64,000 nucleotides of DNA, taken from the NCBI GenBank assembly GCA_003313425.1, contig NHZP01000019.1, positions 930,001-994,000 of the forward strand, written 5' to 3'. Positions 45,801-56,536 of the stretch are shown one piece after another. The DNA comes from Pseudopyrenochaeta lycopersici. Taxonomy: Eukaryota > Ascomycota > Dothideomycetes > Pleosporales > Pseudopyrenochaetaceae. The notes beneath the pieces are model-generated. The model ran no database searches, was not told the origin of the DNA, and worked only from the letters and a program-made list of their open reading frames with translations. Positions within the stretch are counted from its first letter, which is position 1; each line of letters opens with the position of its first letter. Both the position numbers and the translations under genes were made by a program.

Positions 45801-47146
45801 GATGACTGAAGTCAAGTCGTTGACCCCAAGAAGGAGCAAAAGTCGTGAGGATCTCCAAGTCTAATCAATGGTACTTTTGGCGACGACTGTACTGGGTAAT
45901 ATATATGCAGAGAGTTTATTCCGCTTCCTAATCTGGCTGGCTTAATCTGCTTTCCGGTTCTGAATCGGCCTTACTCGTATGAGCTTGGGCAGTGGCTTTG
46001 TGTCAGCCACGAAGCGTCGGCAATTGCTACGGTAGCGTTTCGCGACTCAGGTTGTTGCTGGAATCGAACGAGACAAAGAAAACAAATCAATCGGAGGCTT
46101 CTCCGCGAGCCAGTTCTGTCCTTGAACGTGTCTTACATATCTCGGCGCCCAAGACCGTGCCATGCATCGCAACGGACACGTGCGTGGCGACGGGTTCAAC
46201 GAGCTTAACACGCATCACAATTGCACAACTTTCAAGAAGCTGGGGTTCTGGCATCCCAAGCCCCGCCCTGTTGAGATGGGTTGGCCAGTCAGAGAAGCAA
46301 GCGGTTATCTGTGCATACGCCAAAACCTGGAGAAGCGGCCCACATTCGTGTTTTGGCCTTGCGTACCCTGGGGAATCGTACAAGGGTGACGCCTAGGGCT
46401 TGCGGCGGCGGTTGTGGAATGCGGCAGATGCTGTGGCCATATCCATTGGAGTACTGAATTGACTGTCGCGATTTATTCTTGGGTTGAGAAGCCATTGTGC
46501 CGGACAATTCTCTCAATGCAGAGACAATTCGACGATGGTAATAGGGCTCTGGGCCTTGTGCAACTGCCGAATCGCGCTATTGGCTTAGTGCAATGCGGGG
46601 GAAACTAGGGGAAGGCGCCCAGAACCTGGGGCTTCACAGTGTCATCTCGTGTCACATAACCACCACCAGTGTTCCCGCGGAACCACGTGAGTCGAAGCCG
46701 AAAACCGAGGTGTTCATGAGTTCTATGTCACGGGAAAACACGTCTGCATCGAGACATAGGCGCAAGGCTACCCAGGAAATGCATTAGAGGCAGATGCCAG
46801 ATGTTCTTGCCGTATGCATCATTTCCCGCTGGTCGCATCCATGACTCTCGTGAATGCCAGCATCCATAATCCAAATATTGGACTAGTCTAAACATGCTTT
46901 AAACAGTAGTCTGCACACTTCAGCGCTCTCCATCAAGGTCATCTATCTCGGTGCCACTGTAGCCATCGGTCTTCCCGTCAGTATCGTTTAATAATTGCTC
47001 ATATGGTTATTAGTCGATGAATGACGCTGGTCAACAGAAATAAGTCTGATTCAAGTCAAATTTCAGTCCAACAACTAATCAGATATGCCACGCTCGCAAT
47101 ACAGTGACATATGTACCGCAAACGGCCTTCATGGCAGTAAACAGTA
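45801..47146. other. Intergenic region, no gene recognised
   Basis: 1.35 kb between two minus-strand genes. Overlapping open frames at 46087-46396 on both strands have no recognisable family. A mutated gene remnant cannot be excluded. Confidence 0.4.
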
Positions 47147-49026
47147 TTAGCCATCCCCTTCCGTGTCGCTAGCAGGAGCAGAGGAAAGCGGCGAGCCAGA
47201 ACCGAAAGACAGCAACACTGGGAGAGCAGTAGATGTACTCTTCGACTTGAGCGGTTGCGGTGGCTTCCCTGCTGAGATCTCCAGAATTTCAAGCAAGCCG
47301 AGTAATCTATTCGAGCTTGCTTCCAGTAACAGTTTCGCTTGCGCCTCTTCCTCTGCGTTTCCTCTCTTACCTTTTCCCGTCCCATAAACGCTGAGGCGTG
47401 CTTTGATGCCAAGTTCCATAGCCTTGCGCAGCGCATCGGTTGGCGTTAGACCATTCTGGCCCGTCATGTACATGAACATCTGTTCTAGGATAAGTGCAAT
47501 CTTGGCATTTGCAGCAAAACTTTGTGTTGTTCCCTTGAGAGGAAGTAACGTTGCTTCGAAATGGTCCTGTGCAGGCTCGCAGCGAAGGTAGTCAGGTAGT
47601 TTGCCGCTGACCAGCGGAAGCAGAAGGTTGGCATTGAAGGCAATCTGGAAAGGACCTGGCATATTAAGTGTTGAAGTGAGCACTTCGAAGACAGTGGTCG
47701 GCAGCTGTATGAAATCCTCGAGTACATTGTCGAAGAAGTCGCTCAAGGTGGTGAAATGAGTCGGTAGGGCCTCGGCTACTTGAGCGAGCTGGGCAATGTT
47801 AGCAGATACAGCGGTTATAGGAGAAACGACATACCAATGCAATGAGGCGCTGTCGGAGCGCAATGGCATCCTGTCCGCCAAGTCGCTCGGCAGCATCGTA
47901 CATGTTGTGGATGCTTTCATCACCCGAGATGCTTGAGGTTTCAGGCTCATCTTCGTCGTCTGCCTGTTCTGGGGCGTCTTGCATCTCCTCATCGCTGTCG
48001 TAGTCGGCCACCTCGCCAGTCTCATAGTCGACCTTCCCAACTTTATGATCGCTGTCCTTTCGGCGTCTCCGTTCGGCGGTTTCCTTCTCCCACACCTCAG
48101 GGAATTCCTTCTGCGACTCTGGCGTCGCTGTTGCCAGTATTGCTTTGACAAGCCTGCGCCTCATTCCCCGATTTGTAGACTCTGCGTCGCCGACAATATA
48201 GTGCCAAACGAGACTCTCCCGCAGCAGCGCTTCTTGGCCTGCTTGGCCATTGTTGCTTTGCTTGATACAGACTTCCCAATCCGCCTCCAAGAAGCCCAGG
48301 ATACTGCCGAGCCACAGCTTCCATCTATTCCACCGCTTTTTGTGTGCCACTGAGCAATTAAAGGCCCACCCAACGATATGCCAAAAGTCCTCAGAGCGAT
48401 ACCACAGGCTCTGCGCATTCGCAGCGGCCCCCGCGATGCGCGCAATGTCGCCGCCCGGCTCTGGAGAGAGACTGCCTGCTGCGCTGCGATAACCGGGCGC
48501 TCGACGTCGGCTGCGCTCTTCTGGGAATGTGAAGGCCTTCCTGATGGTGGGGTATGCGGGGTCGTCAATTGTCGTCTGGACGCATTGCAGGTATCGCAGG
48601 GCCGCATCGGCGCCCTTGACCGCGTCTCTCGACGCCGCTTTGGTGGTTATGTTCGGGTATACGACGAGAGACGACGCAAGGGAGATGTATGCGGGTGGCA
48701 CGAGGAAGCCGATGTAGGGCTGTGCGGGGGTTGAAATGGAGGTTCCAGCCGCGAGTAGGCTCTCCAGGAAGTCGTAACCGCTGGCGACTGTCTATGAGTA
48801 AGCAATCGCTATTCAAGCATGCTCGTTGCCTACATTGGCCGCTTTCCAGGTATGCTTTTGCATGGTTCGTAAGCTCGTAGGATGCCTGTTTCGTAGGCCG
48901 CCGTTGGACAAGTCGCGGTCGAGCCCCTATAGCTTCAAGAGCCGCTGACGGCGCATTATGGCTGCTGGGGTTTGAGGAAGATCCAGCGGTTCTTTGTACA
49001 GAGCCCAAGCTCGTTGAAGCGGCCAT
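47147..49026 (-). CDS. Conserved hypothetical protein with acidic centre
   Basis: Three exons (49026-48834, 48787-47835, 47788-47147; both introns 46 bp) give 595 residues. The N-terminal 55 residues are Ser/Ala-rich. Exon 2 is rich in Trp and helical (LWYRSEDFWHIVGWAFNCSVAHKKRWNRWKLWLGSILGFLEADW), and is followed by a basic run (ETAERRRRKDSDHK) and a strongly acidic stretch (about 310-345, YDSDEEMQDAPEQADDEDE). Exon 3 forms a helical C-terminal domain and ends in a Ser-rich acidic tail. The composition suggests a nuclear protein, possibly in a large complex. I do not recognise the family, and no catalytic motif is seen. Confidence 0.75.
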
Positions 49027-49330
49027 GATCACGATCCATGTGCTTCGGTACTGACGCGGAAAGCTCAGCTAAGATAACCAGTCGCGTGCAATTCGCGTGG
49101 TCACGTTATATGCCTTTCCGTTTACGGCGTAGCGAATTCCAGTGCTCGTCGCGTTCATAGAAAACAGTCCATAAAATAATGATCGTATTAACAGTTGCAA
49201 AAATAAACTGCGTAAAATGCGATGTTATGATTTAGCTATGCTTCGCGACGTGAGAGTTGGGCAAAGCCACAACCGCAGGAAATAAGAGGTCGCAAAACAA
49301 AGCCATGAAGTACTCGGAACACGGAACACA

Positions 49331-49600
49331 AAAAGGTAATCTTTCCGGTACCGTAATCGCCAGTTGCGCGTATTCACTAAAAAAAGAAGGAAATATGCAA
49401 AAAAGATGCAAAAAGGTAATCTTTCTGGTACCGCAATCGCCAGTTGCGCGTATTCACTAAAAAAAGAAAAGAAATAGGCAAAAAAGATGCAAAAATGTAA
49501 TCTTTCCGGTACCGCAATCGCCAGTTGCGCGTATTCACTAAAAAAAAGAAAGGAAAGATGCAAAAAAGATACAAAAAAGTAATCTTTCCGGTACCGGGAA
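49331..49600. repeat. Tandem repeat, about 80-bp unit, sharing the tRNA 3' end
   Basis: The block GTAATCTTTCCGGTACCG begins at 49336, 49416 (one mismatch), 49497 and, with AGTAATC, 49579, so the period is 80-82 bp. Three units share a middle CAATCGCCAGTTGCGCGTAT and an A-rich tail. The fourth leads into the tRNA-Glu gene instead. Read on the minus strand each unit begins with a CGATT-x-CGGTACCGGA segment matching the T arm and acceptor end of that tRNA, then its T-rich downstream flank. The array thus looks like repeated duplication of tRNA 3' end plus flank. Confidence 0.85.
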
Positions 49601-49726
49601 TCGAACCCGGCTCTCGTCGGAAGCTGACATTGGACATGAAAGCGACGGATGCTAGCCGATCTGTGGATTATTAGATGAGGTTTGGGCCAAATGGAGGCTG
49701 GGTGACTACTTACACACCATACCGGA
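49586..49726 (-). tRNA. tRNA-Glu(UUC) with a D-arm insertion and an anticodon-loop intron
   Basis: On the minus strand, exon a is 49726-49714 (TCCGGTATGGTGT), exon b is 49660-49637 and exon c is 49620-49586. Joined, they fold into a full cloverleaf. The acceptor TCCGGTA/TACCGGA pairs fully, the D stem GTGT/GCAT has two wobble pairs, and the D loop ATCGGCTA has the G18-G19 pair. The anticodon stem CGTCG/CGACG closes the loop CTTTCAC (anticodon TTC), the variable loop is AGAG, and the T stem CCGGG/CCCGG closes TTCGATT. The 16-nt intron (49636-49621) is at the canonical 37/38 site. The 53-nt segment 49713-49661, between positions 13 and 14, starts GTAAGT, holds CTAAT and ends CAG. A T6 run follows the 3' end, as for a Pol III terminator. 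Whether the gene is expressed is unknown. Confidence 0.75.
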
Positions 49727-52700
49727 GTTGCTTGATGAACGTTGGAGAAATTATCCATAATATAAAGGTAATGATGGAGAAATGGCGGCAAACCTCAGCA
49801 GTCATACAAGTGTTCAAGTCCAAACCCCTGCTGAAACATGACGTGTACCATTTTAAAGGCGGGGTGATTCCATCAGTAGCTCCAATCTTGGGCCGCCGCC
49901 CTAGAAGCATTAGCGAGCCAATGCTGTTGTGCCAGAGGCGGGGAGAGAAGACGAGCTGGAATTCACAAGGCATAGCAACGAGTCCACAAAACGAACAACA
50001 AATACTCTCATAATTATCGGGAAGGATAGTTGCAATTTTCCTACTTTTGTTGTCCCCCTAAATGTTTGTTATCGACAGCTCAGGCATGAGGAACAAGCTC
50101 AAGGATTAGTCAGGGGGCTCGGCAAACCTTCCCATTTTCATACACTAGCAATGCTCAATTTCAGACCATCACGAGACTTGTATAAGTCGGCTTGCATCCT
50201 TCGCTTTCGTGCCTAACGTCAGCCCCCGACGACAGCCTCCGATCGGAGACACCTGCGAAAAGGAGCTGAATACAGTCAGGGTGTCCTAACACACTCTCCT
50301 GCTATCAGACATCAAAAGGGGTGTAGACCTTCAGCCGTTCAAAGCACTGGGATTGTGGGTTGAGAAAGTCTTCCTTTCAAGAACATCTAGCAATAATTTA
50401 GAGTTGCGCAGCCTCTGTTCTGTAGGAATAGCTAAATGAAATGCAGTCCATTTGTAAAACTTGAATTTTGTTCTGTTGTTCGGCCTTCCTTTGACACTTT
50501 CAGCACCATCAGGATATCATGCACCAGGCTGGCGTTGATCCATGGTCGTCTTCCCAAACTCACATCATGATATTGACACCTTAGTTTCCGTTTATGAGGC
50601 CCTAGCGGGTTGGACACCTTTCGAATTTCCAAGTGTGCATCGATGGGCGGACCAATGCTGTATACATTTACCTTCGCAACGTCGCCTTTGAAGATGAAAT
50701 GAATTTCTCTGGACCAGGTCATGGGATTTAGACCAGATTGAATGGCATAAGTGAATTACCAGTTGATTTTGCTTCCTATTGACCATTTATAAGATATTTG
50801 AAGCGTATAGTATATGTAGCATTTCAGACGAAAAACGGGCGGCACGGAACTCGCACCATAATGTGTTTCAAATGTGGTTTGTCACTGGCGACATATTGAC
50901 TTCCAATATCACCTGGTTGATTTCCTTGCGTTAGGGAGTGCTACTCTCAATGCGTGAAACGGTGCCGTTTGCGAACTTAGCTGTCACCGATTTTGGTCGG
51001 CTTGGTATCCTACTTCGGCGCTGACCTGTTACAATGCATTCACAGTGTTTCCGCCTAGCGGGTGATTTGTGCCTAAAGGCCATGTATATACATTCCTTCT
51101 CTTTATTGCCTTCGTATATGTAACCTAAACCAATATTACGTGGCTCCCTACCGCCGTGCACTTTCCCAGCACACCTGAAAGTATACCCTTCGAAATTAGA
51201 CGCTTTACATAGTATTTGGAAACCAGCACCAGCTTCCTAGAGATAGTGATCCCACCCAGTATGGTAGGAGTAATTACATCCTTCTTTTGATAGACATACT
51301 ACATTGAGCTTCAGTTCTGCACCATGCTGAAGGCTTCGCCCTGTGAACCGCAGTCATCGCAACAACTCTGACTACCCCCTAGAACAAGCAGGGTAGTGCT
51401 AAGTCTATCTAACTTGTAGTCGCATTATCCATCTCTCTGTGTAACTGTCGATAAATGCAAATGGTCAACAATTTGTCGATTCGCAAACTGTTGATAACTC
51501 TGTCGACTCGAACACGCCTTTGTTGTCCGTATTTTATAGCTAGGCAGGAAGTGGCTTGAAAGGTCTGTGACGATTGGAACCGGATTGATTTGGAGCCATT
51601 TGCTCCCCAGGGATGGCTTTAGGGTTAAGATTTCGAAACTCGACGAGCGTTGAATTCATTGGACAAAGGCAAAGCTCTTGACTTGCTGGGCAATCATCTC
51701 CGCAGACTTTGCGATCATTTCAACCTTTTGGCAGAAGGTTTTCATTTTGAGCCATGCAGAGTTGGCATAATCCATTCCACTTACTTTCGTTTAAACGCTT
51801 TTCATCGGCTGCAAATATCAGACAGTAAAACGACTATTCCCGTAGATAAATATCGCCTCTTCAACAAACACCTCATGTTCATGAACCACATCTCCACGGA
51901 TATCTCTCGTGGCCGAGAATATGGCTTTCTGTAATTTCCGTGGTCGGCGATATGACTCCTAGATGGAACACTAGCGACATAAGAAATGGAGCAGAAGATT
52001 TCAATTGAAGAACATTTCCACATTCCTCGGCTATAGATTCACTTCGAGACTAGGACTCTTCAGATGTGCCTTAAACTTCAAGGGGATGTTGCATGCAAGG
52101 TTTAGTCAAGAATCGTCAAGGCTGCAAATGTGTGCCTGACAGAACATTTGTCGAATGGTTCATGGCCGTCGCTTTGGAATTTCTCCACAAAATCTGATGT
52201 ATCACTCTAACTGTATGCGCTGGGGGTATTACACTATCTCAATCGGCAGGCCACTGCAAAGAATTGCCGCATGGGCTTTCCTGAGACATGTTGTCAGAAC
52301 ACATCGGCAGGCCACTCCGCAAGGATAACTGGGAATGGTAACAATGACCAGTGAACTTTGAATTGGCACTTACTATATCAAATATCTTTGAAATATCTCT
52401 CTATTCCAGAAGTATTTCACTTGACGCTGAAGCCAGAGCAGAAACATCTGAAGGTAGCCCCGGATATGGTGACGGGCTTTGTCAAACGCGACTTTGATAG
52501 GATCCATCTCGACAGATAACATCCATAACTCCAGTTCAAATTTCAAAATGACTGTCAATCAATTCTCGACACTCATATTGATTGAAAGGTAAGAAAGCAG
52601 CCTAGTCGGCTTGACGATGTGTTTTGCCTGGCATGAAACCTTTATCACGTCGGTGAATATGCCATAATAGGCTTGAATCTGTGTAATTGGATGTAGGTTC

Positions 52701-54646
52701 TCGAAATATTTTCAACGAGAAAGCCAAGCTGTTTAGTGTTAGTCTTCCAGTAGCATAGAAATGTTTAGTCGTTCACTCGAGTTACCGCTATACACTGACC
52801 ATGCCCGAAGCTCGGCGAGAAGTCTTGAAATCAGCCATGAAGTGCTACAGGCCGTGTGGAGGCCTATTACGTACAGGGCTAGTGTTGGTGACCTGCTATG
52901 AAAATTTATCGCCTCCAAGATTTTGTGGCTGGAAGGTGTATTTACTCATTCCAAAGCCTGCAATTCGTTCATCGTAGAAAATACAAGAGACATAGTTCAA
53001 GAGCAGTATGAATCTAACCACGTTGACTGCGCTAAGTTCGAATGCTCCTATAAATCCACTCACAAATCCCAACGATGGCATCAAGACCCGTTCTTTCATC
53101 GCTGCAGTCCTGCAAGATCACGCGCATGGCCCCCACACATACCTCGCGTGAGCACCAAGCCGGAATACTTATCCTGGAAAGTGGAGTCTATTGACCATGC
53201 CGCACCCATATTTCAGGGTCTATTGATCAGTGCATCCAGGCCTAAGCTCGCTCCTTTGAAGGCACATGCGTGGCCTTTGACGTTTTGCTCACGAAAATAG
53301 GCAGCGCGCTGAGCATCCTAGAACGTGGCACGGCAAGCATGCCGCTCCCAAAGCCCTGCATGCTCCCTGACATGCTTGCATAACAGGCGAGTCTAGAGCG
53401 CAGTATGTATAGCTTTGAACACCCATCGCTAAACGCTTGCAGGAACAGCTACATGACGCCTACGAAAATAATTGACTTTTCTCCCTCGATTGACTTCCTG
53501 CCGTATTGTCGTGTCCGCTTGCTGAAACCGATTGGTGCGGAAACGCCAGGCCACGGGCGCTACACTTCCGTCACTGATGTCGCCCTGCAGCAGCCACCCT
53601 TCATCCGCAACGCCATGCTAAGCGACCTTGCAGCTCTTCAGAGCTGCGCGTTGTCAGGCCTTAGCTGAAAATTTTTGTCAATACGCTGTGATCCCAACCC
53701 GTGCGCTTGGTTTCTGGGGGTCAACGTGGGGCACGCTTGTGACTGTGGCTGCTTCTCCAATAGAGCAAGGGCTCTTGCATCGATGGACCAGTAGCCATCA
53801 TGGTGTGCATGGTGGCGACGCTGGCCGAGGAAAGTCCACAGATGATCAGATAAGATTAGATGGCTAGGTTTTCCCGCAAGATTCTCGTGAGAGAGCCGCC
53901 AGCCCAGCATTGGCAGGCGGTAAACAACGGCAGCATGCGCGCCAATGTTGATCGTCCCATCCCGTCTGCCATCTTCCACCACAACACAACAGCCACCTGC
54001 GTCAAAGGCTCCCAAGCACACAGCTCCTAGAATGGCGTGTGGGACTTGTCCAGCGCTACTAAGCGCGTCGATCAATAGTCAAAGTCTATTCTACAGCTGA
54101 AACTAGCACAACCAGCCAGGGACACAAGAGTCTGTGGCGCACACGCATTATGCAACCACAACGTTCACAAGGGAAGAGGCGTGTTTTCTCGGAAGATCCC
54201 ATCCTTCAGGCGAGACCTTTATCCCTGCTTTGCGCGGGATCAAGGCCTTCGGCGACACTACTCGTTTCGATGAACCGAATATTCGACTGCCACTGACAGT
54301 ACGAGCCAAGCACTTGGCATCACATTTGTCTGTGGGACGGCAGCGGGCCAAGAGAAACCAGGATCTTCTGGGACAGCGAGATTGGATCTTATCAGATCAT
54401 CTAGCACTTATCTGATCATCTAGCCGCTGCTAACGCTGCTGGGCATACAACATACCTGGCCGGTGGGAGATGATCCCAAGCCACTGGGTGGGCAGACATG
54501 GCAAAATTTTCAATCTGTTACCCTTGCGACCTTCCTTGTCCGGTCATCGGAGTGGATGCCGTGTGATACATAAGAACTGCTGGAGCTTGCTGTTGCGATC
54601 GGCACCCACCTGCACCCCAATTCCATACCTTGCTGATTGTTGCACA
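49727..54646. other. 4.9-kb gene-poor region
   Basis: No gene is recognised. The stretch 50.2-53.0 kb is relatively AT-rich and holds only short open frames; the longest (96 codons at 50722-50432 minus, and 125 codons at 52923-53300 plus) have no motif. No terminal inverted repeats, long repeats or transposase-like translations were noticed. From 53.8 kb it contains the control region of the siderophore transporter. Confidence 0.5.
53845..54416. promoter_or_regulatory. Three ATCWGATAA sites upstream of the siderophore transporter
   Basis: Exact sites are at 53845-53853 (plus) and at 54389-54397 and 54408-54416 (minus). The last two are 10 bases apart and about 230-260 bp before the transporter ATG, both followed by CATCTAG. 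Paired sites of this kind suit a two-finger GATA repressor. Iron control of the transporter is inferred. Confidence 0.7.
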
Positions 54647-56536
54647 ATGAACCCCATCCAAGTTGATGCGGTGCGACCGTCAGAGGGGTTCCGAGAACCT
54701 TCCAAGGAGTTTGACATTGAGAAGTCTGCTCCCGCTGCTCACGAAACGAACAGCCAGGATGACGCGAAGTCTGTCAACTCTGAAAAGTTCCAGAATGGTG
54801 TCCAGCGTGTGCGCGCTATCACTGAAATCTGGAATAAACCGACATTGATCACCATGTTCGTCTTGTATGTTCAACTACATCACATTTTCTGTCTCGAAGT
54901 GATAACTAACTCGGCTTAACTAGCCTCTTTCTGATCGAATTCGTCGCTTTCCTACAGAATGCTGTCGATTATGCGCTCAATCCTTTCATCACTTCATCTT
55001 TCGACAAGCACGGTTTACTCAACGTTGGAAATGTCATGTCCTCTGCTCTTGCCGGTTGCATTCCTCTGGCCACAGCCAAGGTCATCGACGTATTTGGTCG
55101 TGTTGAAGGCTTCTTTCTCATGCTCATCATCGTTGTCGTCGGCATGGCTTTGAAAGCCGCTTGCCAAAATATGGAGACGTACATCGCCGGACACGTTCTT
55201 TATTGGGCCGGCCATATTGGTGTTCTTTACGTTACTGATGTCATGGCTGCCGACATCACATCTCTTAAGAACCGCATGATCATCTTCACTATCAACGGGA
55301 CCCCGCGTATTGCCAGTACCTTTGCTGGTCCAGCCATTGGAGACTTATTTCTCGCCAGCAACTGGCGCTGGGCATATGGCGCATTCATCATCATCTTCAC
55401 TGCGTGCTGCCTTCCCGCCATGATTATCATGATCTACATGTACCGGAAAGCCAAAGGAGCTGGCCTCATCAACAAGCAGAAATCTGGCCGCACTGCTTTG
55501 CAATCAGTATGGTATTACTTTGTACAATTCGACAGTAAGGATTTTTTCCAATCTTGAACTCTGCTAAGCTTGCTAATATGAGTGCGTAGTGACCGGTATT
55601 CTCTTGATCATGTGGGCGTTCTGCCTCTTCTTGCTTCCGTTCACTTTGGTCGCCTATGCTCCTAATGGTTGGAAAACTGGCTACATTATTGCCATGATCG
55701 TCCTTGGCATCTTGCTTTTCCCAGTTTTCGTTCTATGGGAAGCCAAGTTCGCCCCAGTCCAATTCCTTCCCTGGAAGTATCTCAAAGATCGCACCATTGT
55801 CGGGTCCTGCCTCCTCTATGGTGTCATGTTCATCTCCATTTTCATCTGGAACGCCTATTTCTACTCGTACCTCCTCGTCGTACACAGGCAGAGCGTTGTC
55901 CACGCCGGTTACATTCTCAACTCATTTTCGCTTGCGTCATCCTTCTTCAGCCCGTTTATTGCATGGTTCATCAGCTGGTCGGGCAATTTCAAATGGACCG
56001 CTTACAGTGGAGTTCCGATCGTAATCCTCGGTACTGCTCTGCTCATACCATTCCGTGCAGCTTCAACCAATCCTGGTGTCCTTGCTTTGACACAAGTCCT
56101 TGTTGGTATTGGTACTGGTATTTTCGCTACCTGCGCTCAACTCGCAGTCATGGTCCCGGTTACACATCAAGAGATTGCTGTCGTCACGGCTGTTTGGGGT
56201 CTTTTCGGCAGCTTCGGTGGTGCTATTGGCTACGCCATCGCTGGTGCCATGTGGAACAATATCCTGCCCGTTCAGCTATACAACCGTCTTCCCGAAGAGA
56301 GCAAAGCTAACGCAACTGCTATCTTCGGCGACATTGTTCTCCAGATGACCTTCCTCGACGGCACCCCAGAGCGCGACGCTGTTGTTGGTGCTTATTCGGA
56401 TGTGATGCGCAAGATGGTTATCACTGGTGTTGCGCTGGTACCCCTTTGCTTCGCCTCCATTTTCCTCTGGAGGAACATCAATGTTAGGAAGCTTGAGGAA
56501 GAGGAAGGTATTCAGACCAAGGGTACGGTCTTCTAG
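54647..56536 (+). CDS. Siderophore-iron transporter (SIT family MFS, MirB/Sit1-like)
   Basis: Three exons (54647-54864, 54924-55534, 55590-56536; introns of 59 and 55 bp) give 591 residues. The hydrophilic N-terminus leads into NGVQRVRAITEIW, the conserved pre-helix segment of fungal siderophore transporters. Helix 1 (FVFLFLIEFVAFLQNAVDYALNPFITSSF), the ATAKVIDVFGRVEGF loop, and WKYLKDRTIVGSCLLYG in the second half also fit. The 14-helix layout fits proton-coupled uptake of ferric siderophores at the plasma membrane. A late extracellular loop (LYNRLPEESKANATAIFGDI) resembles the region reported to matter for substrate choice. Three ATCWGATAA sites upstream and the NRPS cluster 15 kb away suggest joint iron control. 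The exact siderophore cannot be named. Confidence 0.92.

Noticed and set aside
46020..46080. TTCGATTC-like B-box on the minus strand near 46060, suggesting another tRNA
   Set aside because: The flanking bases do not pair as a T stem and no acceptor stem partner was found.
49621..49671. First reading of the tRNA as a decayed pseudogene lacking its 5' half
   Set aside because: The matching 5' half (TCCGGTATGGTGT) is present 53 nt further upstream on the same strand, completing the cloverleaf, so an insertion explains the locus better than decay. Loss of function from the insertion remains possible.
49377..49791. Open frames across the repeat array translating into repeated aromatic segments
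   Set aside because: They are a by-product of the 80-bp tandem repeat and the T-rich flank of the tRNA gene, not a protein gene.
50432..50722. 96-codon minus-strand open frame in the AT-rich region
   Set aside because: Protein-like in places but without motif, neighbours or splice continuation; too weak to call.
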